Part shown: piece by piece, positions 57,884-64,000 of the stretch
How the letters are laid out: each line of letters starts with the position of its first letter
Numbering within the stretch: position 1 is the first letter of the stretch
Origin: a virus
IMG/VR virus record: IMGVR_UViG_3300030329_005813
Location: 62,001 to 126,000 of that record
Length of the DNA: 64,000 nt
Direction: 5' to 3' (one strand)
Made by a program: the position numbers and the translations under genes
Notes under the pieces: generated by a model
What the model was told of the DNA's origin: nothing
What the model saw: only the letters and a program-made list of their open reading frames with translations
The model's database searches: none

Positions 57884-59485
57884 TTATTCCACTCTAAATT
57901 TAAATGTTTCCGGTTGCTCATCCCAAGACCCAACGGAGCCATTATAGTAAGCCACTTTGATAGCATATGCGTATCCTGGTTCAAACAATCGCATATCAAC
58001 GTCAAAATAGTTTCCTGAAACGTCGTATGACATTTGTGTGTGTAGCAAACTACCGGTGCCGTGTGGAATAACTTCAAGCTCATCTATGACTCTGTAAAAT
58101 CTATAAGACCCACTATCAATAATATATGGAGTTGCCTCAACAGTGGCTTTAGTGTAAATAGTTGGGCACCAATCTTTTTGTCTGACATATAATCTAAAAC
58201 GAGCTTGTTCATTCGTGGAATATATTGATTTTAAATTCGTAATGCTAGAAGCATAAGTTGTAGATGGATTTAAAGCAGGAGTATCAAACTTCTTGGGCCT
58301 AAATGATGAAGTTAAAAATTCTATTCTGCCGGTTTGATTATGAACGCCTGTGTTTGCCCAAACAGCGTATACTTTCGTTATGTCAACTGTTGAGGAAGTA
58401 ATTGCAAAAGATGCAGAGTATATTCCTGTTGAAACATAACCACCTGTAATCACTGTGTTGCCAGCCGCTTGAACGCCGCCACCTTGAGGAAGCAAAATTG
58501 ATGATGTTGATGGAGATGTATTTCCTATAGATCCTGAATAGAGTTCTACAAAAAGAGGTCCAGTGCCGATGTCTGGAATATTTCTTAGTTGCCCTCTAAC
58601 GTAGTTATACATATAAATTGTATTTAAGTTTTCTGCTTGCGGGGCCAACGAGCTACTAAAAAATATGTTGCCAGTGTCGTCTTTAGTAGCGCTATTCCAT
58701 CGAGCCTCAAGGCAGGGACGCTTAAAGAAAAACTCAGTTCCCCTTGCAAAAAACTTCTTTGTATAGAACGAAGTAGTTGACCCAGTAAGATTATTTAAGT
58801 TTCCATCGTGGTCTGTTCCGGATGGATTTCCTTGAAAGTAGGCCTCTTGTGATCCTGTTAGGCGAACTATAAAGCCATGATTCTTTTTTGTGCCGTCAAG
58901 CCATTGTTCGACTAACGTTGTCACGTTAATTTTTAAATCCGCGGTTGGGCCGCTACCAGTTACTCCTGATACACCTGCACCAAAAGATGCCGTATATGTA
59001 GGAGACTGGTGGAAATTTCCACCTTGCCTATCCCACGCAACCCGAACTCCATTGTCACCATCTTCGGCATAAACCCAGTTACAACCACCATCTCCATTAG
59101 TTAGATCTGTATAGCCTTCCATATCTAGGCCTTTGCCTTCGGACCAATCTTTTTGTAGTGCCTCGATCACTAAAATTGCATTTTTTGGAAGAGTCTGACT
59201 ATGTTCAGCGTTATACAATCTTAAATAAAAATCTACTTGGTTTGCAGCAGGTAAATCACCATTGTTTCTATCGACTTTAATGGTATTTGCGGCGCCGGAC
59301 AAATCAAACTTGATTAGGGCTCGCGCAAGCTCTTGAGACCCGGATGATTCTTGCCCATAGATAGAAAATACTTCTAGTATATCAGATAAACCCATATTAG
59401 CACCAGTAGCTCGGGTTGTTAGATTACTTTGAAAAGCGTTTGTTATTGTGTTGTCTGCACTGGCATAATATCTCTTAATAGCCAT
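57884..59485 (-). CDS. Beta-rich baseplate/fibre protein (DNRLRE-like N-terminus)
   Basis: This 533-aa protein begins MAIKRYYASADNTITNAFQS with ARALIKFDLSGAANTIKVDR, F-Y-L-R-L-Y-N-A-E-H-S and A-I-L-V-I-E-A-L-Q-K-D-W-S-E-G, the strand pattern of DNRLRE-type jelly-roll domains found in surface proteins. Residues about 60-210 make up this domain. The C-terminal half (about 300-533) consists of further Ser/Thr-rich strand modules ending E-T-F-K-F-R-V-E. It overlaps the gp6-like gene by one base and is followed 8 nt later by the giant gene. A peripheral baseplate or fibre-attachment role is inferred. Confidence 0.65.
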   Translation of the reverse strand: MAIKRYYASADNTITNAFQSNLTTRATGANMGLSDILEVFSIYGQESSGSQELARALIKFDLSGAANTIKVDRNNGDLPAANQVDFYLRLYNAEHSQTLPKNAILVIEALQKDWSEGKGLDMEGYTDLTNGDGGCNWVYAEDGDNGVRVAWDRQGGNFHQSPTYTASFGAGVSGVTGSGPTADLKINVTTLVEQWLDGTKKNHGFIVRLTGSQEAYFQGNPSGTDHDGNLNNLTGSTTSFYTKKFFARGTEFFFKRPCLEARWNSATKDDTGNIFFSSSLAPQAENLNTIYMYNYVRGQLRNIPDIGTGPLFVELYSGSIGNTSPSTSSILLPQGGGVQAAGNTVITGGYVSTGIYSASFAITSSTVDITKVYAVWANTGVHNQTGRIEFLTSSFRPKKFDTPALNPSTTYASSITNLKSIYSTNEQARFRLYVRQKDWCPTIYTKATVEATPYIIDSGSYRFYRVIDELEVIPHGTGSLLHTQMSYDVSGNYFDVDMRLFEPGYAYAIKVAYYNGSVGSWDEQPETFKFRVE

Positions 59486-61281
59486 TATTCAATCGTTCCT
59501 TTGATATCAGCATCAGGATATTTAAGTTCCATACACACATTGTCTGGCACACTTACAAATCTACCGTCCGCTGATAACTGCTGATTAAAATTCATAGATG
59601 TGCTTGAGTAAGCACCCGTGGTGCGAGGCATTATTTTTACGTTTTTAACATCGATGATTCCAGGCACGTCTTTATTTAAAATATTGTATATATCAGTAAT
59701 ATATAATCTTTCTCCCATGTATAGAGGCTGAGCATACATCGCGGCAATTGCATTCTGGGCGGCTGCCAACACTTGAAATTTATTAAAACTTGGGTCTGCT
59801 ACGGCATGAAACTCAATTGCAAAATTAACTATTTTTCCGTCTAAAATATCAATCGTATCGTGAATCATTTTGTAGTTGTTTAACCACATTTTTAAATTTT
59901 CTTTCAATGTGTTATTAGCTTGAACAAGATAACGATTCTGATTTTCGGCTAAAACATACATATTTAAGTTTCTTTTGAAAGAGTCTGGGTCTTGTACCAC
60001 CCGAATTCTTTTAATTGTTCCAAATTTTGGCGGCATAGCGTATGAAATAGCCTCAAAATCCTGTAGTGTAACAGCGCGATTTTGTGTTGCGAAATGATCA
60101 TAAGCTCTTCGCTTGATTTCATCAGCCGTTGGGAAAGACACACTACCAACAATTGGCTCTTCGTTATATACTTCTATAGACTCTCTAATTGTTCTTTGGG
60201 TTGCGGTGGGCACCTTGTCAGGACTGTTGTAAGTTACAATGGCATTATCTACCTTATCTACAGCACCAATTCTAGCATTTGTATTTCTAGTTGTATTTTC
60301 TCTATAGGTAATCGTTAATATTGTATTAGATGGACCGACGCCAAACTTGTCGGTTTCTAATAGTTTTGCGGGATCAAAACTTGTATCACTAATAAACTCT
60401 CTACCGTGCATTTTTAATGCTATATTTGTTGGCTCCGCAACTGTTGTGGTTTTTAGCTCTGAGTCCGAACCATATCCAAATTGAAGATAATACTTTCCGT
60501 CTTCTCTTTCTACCACAAATCTTCTAGCGGCAACAAAAGGTTTCATAATTGCCGGGGTCGAATCTCCGTCAGTGCCTCTATTCGTTACGGATTTATAGAT
60601 TACATTTTGTGATAAATAGTCAACCTCGTGATATTCGTGCCCCTCTTCATCGACAACTGATACTATTTCTGTCAACTGTCGCGAAGACAATGGAATTTTT
60701 CTAAATTTTATAAAGTCTCCAATGGTTATTCGCTCTCTGCTGAACCCACCGGATATTATTTTACCATAAGCTTTTATAGCGTATGACGTAGGTATACCGG
60801 TTGAGTCGTTAACTCGTGCGGCCACAACTTCATTAAATGCATTATCAAATCGAACGTCTTCATCCAATATGTATTTATTACCGGTTTGAGACGAGACTGT
60901 TGTACCTCTTTTTAAAATAGGCTTATATGTACTATTCGGACCAAGACCAACATCATTAGCTGGTACAATACAGAAAAATGCTGCGACACCCACAGCCGAT
61001 GGAACGCCCCGATATTTAAATCCGAGTTGTTTCGATAATCTAACAACATTTGTAAACTCTGCTGTTGAGTCAAGAAATGATTCATTAACCTGATAGTCTA
61101 GATAAAAAGACATAATGTCGCCAACGTAAGCAACTGTATCTAATATTAAAGACCCAAATGAAGCTTGATTAAAATCTTTATATACTTCTGGATAATAACG
61201 CTTGGCATACTGTACCAGATCACTCTTGATAGTGTCGAATTCTCTGTTTGTGTATTTAATGGGTGTTTTTAAATTAGCCAT
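59485..61281 (-). CDS. Baseplate wedge protein (T4 gp6-like / baseplate J family)
   Basis: This 598-aa protein (T4 gp6 is 660 aa) has the gp6/J-type N-terminus IKYTNREFDTIKSDLVQYAK, then DFNQASFGSLILDTVAYVGD and IMSFYLDYQVNESFLDSTAE, followed by V-V-R-L-S-K-Q-L-G-F-K. Central beta domains are followed by the conserved R-A-V-T-L-Q-D-F-E-A-I-S-Y segment near 400 and a C-terminal region with MAAMYAQPLY-type sequence near 515-530. gp6 dimers form the continuous ring of the baseplate. It follows the gp25 gene, as in T4-type clusters. Confidence 0.9.
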   Translation of the reverse strand: MANLKTPIKYTNREFDTIKSDLVQYAKRYYPEVYKDFNQASFGSLILDTVAYVGDIMSFYLDYQVNESFLDSTAEFTNVVRLSKQLGFKYRGVPSAVGVAAFFCIVPANDVGLGPNSTYKPILKRGTTVSSQTGNKYILDEDVRFDNAFNEVVAARVNDSTGIPTSYAIKAYGKIISGGFSRERITIGDFIKFRKIPLSSRQLTEIVSVVDEEGHEYHEVDYLSQNVIYKSVTNRGTDGDSTPAIMKPFVAARRFVVEREDGKYYLQFGYGSDSELKTTTVAEPTNIALKMHGREFISDTSFDPAKLLETDKFGVGPSNTILTITYRENTTRNTNARIGAVDKVDNAIVTYNSPDKVPTATQRTIRESIEVYNEEPIVGSVSFPTADEIKRRAYDHFATQNRAVTLQDFEAISYAMPPKFGTIKRIRVVQDPDSFKRNLNMYVLAENQNRYLVQANNTLKENLKMWLNNYKMIHDTIDILDGKIVNFAIEFHAVADPSFNKFQVLAAAQNAIAAMYAQPLYMGERLYITDIYNILNKDVPGIIDVKNVKIMPRTTGAYSSTSMNFNQQLSADGRFVSVPDNVCMELKYPDADIKGTIE

Positions 61282-61300
61282 TCATTTCTTCCTTTCTTTT

Positions 61301-61311
61301 AATAAATAGTT
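61301..61311 (-). promoter_or_regulatory. AACTATTTATA-type motif before gp6-like gene
   Basis: The coding strand reads AACTATTTATT, about 19 nt before ATG 61281, in the gap after gp25. It is a candidate late promoter for the giant baseplate operon. Confidence 0.4.
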
Positions 61312-61313
61312 TT

Positions 61314-61703
61314 CTAAGAAGAAACAGATAACTCTAAAACGTCTCTTTCGTTAAAAGGTACTATTTTGTACTCAATTCTTAATCCCATAAAATTTTCAGG
61401 CAGGTCTGGATTGTTCAAAGGAGAATTGATGTATAATTTTTCTATTTTAACATATGGCAGATAAGTTGCCAATTGTTCTTTTATTCTACCTTTTAAATCA
61501 TTATATGTTATTTGAGTGTTTTGCCTAAATAAATATCTTTTTATTCCCACTCCAAAATTAATATCCATTATACGTTCACCAGGATTAGTAAAGATTAGCA
61601 TCTTTATATTTTGGGCGGCGACTTGCTTAATATCCTGTAATAGTTCATATGGACCATCTTCTAAAGAAGTATTTAAAGGTAATCTTGCTCCTAAACCTGG
61701 CAT
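61314..61703 (-). CDS. Baseplate wedge protein (T4 gp25-like / GpW-gp25 family)
   Basis: This 129-aa protein (T4 gp25 is 132 aa) has the hallmark L-I-F-T-N-P-G-E-R-I-M-D-I-N-F-G-V-G segment followed by KRYLFRQN near residues 40-60, then an amphipathic helix and V-K-I-E-K-L-Y-I-N. gp25 sits at the core of the baseplate wedge, contacts gp6 and helps start sheath assembly. A lysozyme role once proposed for gp25 is not supported by this fold. It lies 24 nt after the truncated 751-aa frame and precedes gp6, the usual order. Confidence 0.93.
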   Translation of the reverse strand: MPGLGARLPLNTSLEDGPYELLQDIKQVAAQNIKMLIFTNPGERIMDINFGVGIKRYLFRQNTQITYNDLKGRIKEQLATYLPYVKIEKLYINSPLNNPDLPENFMGLRIEYKIVPFNERDVLELSVSS

Positions 61704-61727
61704 TTTATTTCTCCTCTGTCTTAACTA

Positions 61728-64000
61728 TTAGTCTTCCGTAAAATCATCTTCTGGATCATAACATAAGTTTCCATCTTTATCGTATGGCCTATCAACTTTC
61801 TTTTGCCAAAGGCGCACATTAAATTTTGGCCAGGGCGGGGCCGTATCTTGCCTGAGCATTTCTTCCATCTCTGTGCTTGTCAATGACTCACTAATATATA
61901 GTGGGTTTTCTAAATTATATAGGTCCATAAAATTGTGTGCAACTATTCTTTTTGTTCTACTAAACGCGTTTTTAAATTCCCATCTCTTAAAATTAACGGC
62001 AAATGGAGACAGGTTTAATCCTCCACCATAATATTCACTAGGGGCAAATGGACCACTGGGTTTATACCAACCGTCGTTATCTTCGCCTTGGCCGGGGCGG
62101 CCATGAGTATCGACCCACGCGCCGGGAAATTCATATGGGCCTTCCATTGTTCCATCAGCACCCTCAGCCCCTGCCTTGCCAATAGAGGGCGGAAATGCGT
62201 TAATAATGTATACTGCTATGACTGACATAATTCTTGGCATATTAAAACAATATCTAAAAAGCATCTTGTACTCTGGACCACATACCAAGCCCTGTATTAA
62301 CGGGGCCATACCACCTATACCATCATATGAATCATACCAACTTGCATCAGCTAAATCTGTACCCATCGGCATAACTAACTCACTTTTTACTAGTGGTATG
62401 CTCATTGGATTTTCGTCTACATTAGAAGTACCTATGGAAAAAGCTTTATTATTTTGTCGTGTAGCAGCCGGATAATAAGAAGTTACTGTGCTGAGTAATT
62501 CTTTTAGATTAGAAGATTTTGGCAGTATGGATTCCGTACTTTTATTTGGTGGAACAAAAACAATTCTTAACCCATAGGACCAGGATTGCCATAAATCAAC
62601 TTTTTGAAGATTTAAAGGTTCAAAAATTGATGCCTTTGATGCTAACCAAGCTTGCCACTCTGAGGCCTTTACCACTCCGAATAAATGTGGGTCGCGACTC
62701 TGGACATGTTGCCGCCAAACTTTTGGTATTCCACTGGACTCAAGATCGCCATACTTAGACCTTAAACTACTAAGAACAGCCGTTGTATTTGCTGCGCCGG
62801 CGACAAGATTTACAAAATATTGCTCGTCGTAGTCCTCCACGTAAATATAACTCTCTAATACAAAAGGTGAATAACGATTTTTACTTTCATTGGAAGGTTC
62901 AAGAGCGCTTGGAGACATAGGATTTAAGCGCTCTTCGGCGTCGGGATTTGAGTATTTTTCAAAAAAGATATTAGAATCTCCCGCATAGCCCGATATCTTG
63001 GGGTTGACCGCGTTATGCACAACGGCAAAAGGATTTGCTAAACTAGATGGTTTTGCAAAAGTATTAAAATCAATATTACCATAACACCCATATGTTGAAT
63101 CACCCAAGAAAGCTTCATATAAAGTTTTGTACTCTGGTGGGATTCTTTTTGAAAACTCTCCGGAAATATAAGCCAACTCTTCTTTAATATATCTAGATAA
63201 TATTATTTCTGCGTAGGGCTCCACTTCTCTCATAAAGTAGTCCCACGATCTTTCTTTTAATTTTCTAGCTTCTTCAATACTAAGAGCATTGTCATTATTT
63301 AGTGGATTTAAAAATCCTTTTGATATATTTGCCAAGTGCTCACGAAATATACTAGGTGGCATTACTCTTTTTAGTTTTTCGCCGGTATTAGCATATGGCT
63401 TATCGCTTGTAAGTGTAGGATCTTTTTTCCATATACCTTGCAGACCGTTAATGATATCAACTGCTTCTTGTTCTTCTGTAGTGGCCTCGACCAAACCAGC
63501 GTCCAGCTTGCGACCAAAGTTTTGTACCGCTTGCTCTAAAAACTGAAAATAATACTCATCATTTTTTCTTCTGCCAAAACCCTTAACTGAGTATTGTAGA
63601 AATCCGTCTTTTAATGTCTGAGTTATATATCGAGCCAAAAGACTATCATAAACTTCATTAAAGTCGGCCTTAAACTTAACAAAACTTGGCATGCCTTTGA
63701 GGACAGCTTCAGTAATATAGATTCTTATTGTTGATTTAATCAAGCCCTCTATCATTGAAGCTGTCGATCTTCTCATTACTTTGCCGCAGGGAGGCTCCAA
63801 AACACAATGAGAACTTTGATTTATTCTTGGATCGTCAGCTATTTTTTTGTGAAACTCCATCACTTGCTTACCGATTTGTTTAAAATCAACAATATTTTTT
63901 CTTTTTGGGTCGCATGCATCAACTTCGGGTATCATTTTATCTGCTATTCCACACCATCCATTTCTATTTTGTGGCGGCTGCATATAGAATGATGGAAAAA
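61728..64000 (-). CDS. Large structural protein, N-terminus beyond window
   Basis: An open frame enters from the right edge; the first internal ATG is at 63983, but codons upstream of it (F-P-S-F-Y) are open to the end, so the true start may lie outside. At least 756 codons are seen. It begins with Cys-containing motifs (N-G-W-C-G-I-A, D-A-C-D-P, H-C-V-L-E-P-P-C-G), then a helical region (about 80-280) and mixed sequence with Pro/Gly/Tyr-rich patches near 600-690; the C-terminus is acidic (D-P-E-D-D-F-T-E-D). It precedes gp25 and is probably a baseplate or fibre protein. No family recognised. Confidence 0.7.
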   Translation of the reverse strand, partial: FPSFYMQPPQNRNGWCGIADKMIPEVDACDPKRKNIVDFKQIGKQVMEFHKKIADDPRINQSSHCVLEPPCGKVMRRSTASMIEGLIKSTIRIYITEAVLKGMPSFVKFKADFNEVYDSLLARYITQTLKDGFLQYSVKGFGRRKNDEYYFQFLEQAVQNFGRKLDAGLVEATTEEQEAVDIINGLQGIWKKDPTLTSDKPYANTGEKLKRVMPPSIFREHLANISKGFLNPLNNDNALSIEEARKLKERSWDYFMREVEPYAEIILSRYIKEELAYISGEFSKRIPPEYKTLYEAFLGDSTYGCYGNIDFNTFAKPSSLANPFAVVHNAVNPKISGYAGDSNIFFEKYSNPDAEERLNPMSPSALEPSNESKNRYSPFVLESYIYVEDYDEQYFVNLVAGAANTTAVLSSLRSKYGDLESSGIPKVWRQHVQSRDPHLFGVVKASEWQAWLASKASIFEPLNLQKVDLWQSWSYGLRIVFVPPNKSTESILPKSSNLKELLSTVTSYYPAATRQNNKAFSIGTSNVDENPMSIPLVKSELVMPMGTDLADASWYDSYDGIGGMAPLIQGLVCGPEYKMLFRYCFNMPRIMSVIAVYIINAFPPSIGKAGAEGADGTMEGPYEFPGAWVDTHGRPGQGEDNDGWYKPSGPFAPSEYYGGGLNLSPFAVNFKRWEFKNAFSRTKRIVAHNFMDLYNLENPLYISESLTSTEMEEMLRQDTAPPWPKFNVRLWQKKVDRPYDKDGNLCYDPEDDFTED

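Noticed and set aside
61314-61703. Lysozyme activity for the gp25-like protein
   Set aside because: The GpW/gp25 fold is a structural baseplate fold and no lysozyme catalytic residues are visible.
1-64000. tRNA genes, CRISPR arrays, integrase or insertion sequences
   Set aside because: None found by eye; gaps between genes are short and no transposase-like or recombinase-like frame is present.

Overview
This window is a stretch of the genome of a tailed phage with a contractile, T4-like virion (Caudoviricetes, myovirus morphology). Every supportable gene lies on the minus strand, so transcription runs from position 64000 towards 1. The evidence is a nearly complete set of T4-type morphogenesis proteins: large terminase, portal, prohead protease, acidic scaffold, major capsid protein, neck proteins, sheath, tube, gp26-like protein, tape measure, gp53-like LysM protein, gp25 and gp6. 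Spanin-like lysis genes point to a Gram-negative host. A phage-encoded ribosomal protein bS21 and the style of the structural proteins recall marine T4-like phages, but the host cannot be named from the sequence. No tRNA, integrase, transposon or CRISPR array was seen.

Layout in transcription order. (1) 64000-36403: baseplate and adhesin block. A right-truncated structural gene is followed by gp25, gp6, a 533-aa protein, a 3117-aa LamG protein, proteins of 357, 1276 and 1304 aa, and three smaller structural proteins, two of them paralogous. (2) 36397-30633: DNA metabolism island. It holds a RuvC-like resolvase, a DnaG-type primase, four tiny proteins (three sharing a near-identical N-terminal leader, one with a looser version) and a single-chain SbcD-SbcC (Mre11-Rad50, T4 gp47+gp46) fusion. 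Sigma70-like promoters precede the resolvase and the nuclease. (3) 30603-29608: a probable lysis cassette. (4) 29605-21490: packaging and head assembly, with two unknown genes, terminase, portal, three further head-region genes, two more leader proteins, the prohead protease and a core-like protein. (5) 21461-17008: fibre-like beta-rich proteins and bS21. (6) 16917-13325: scaffold, major capsid protein and a small beta-rich protein, with two intrinsic terminators at its end. (7) 13227-1: neck, sheath, tube, gp26-like gene with a probable frameshift product, tape measure, baseplate proteins, and a large gene running off the left edge.

How the parts work together: the terminase fills a prohead built from portal, scaffold and capsid protein and matured by the gp21-like protease. 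The neck proteins join the head to a sheath-tube tail of roughly T4 length, and the large baseplate block gives host recognition. Primase, resolvase and SbcDC serve replication and recombination and prepare DNA for packaging.

The most interesting signals are: a family of at least six small proteins with an interchangeable N-terminal tag that contains a gp21-type cleavage motif (candidate capsid-targeted cargo); a probable +1/-2 frameshift in the gp26-like gene that reveals a hidden 78-codon reading frame; the SbcD-SbcC fusion with an altered zinc hook; phage bS21 inside the head operon; and a recurrent AACTATTTATA motif in the gaps before late genes, which is the reverse complement of the T4 late-promoter core.
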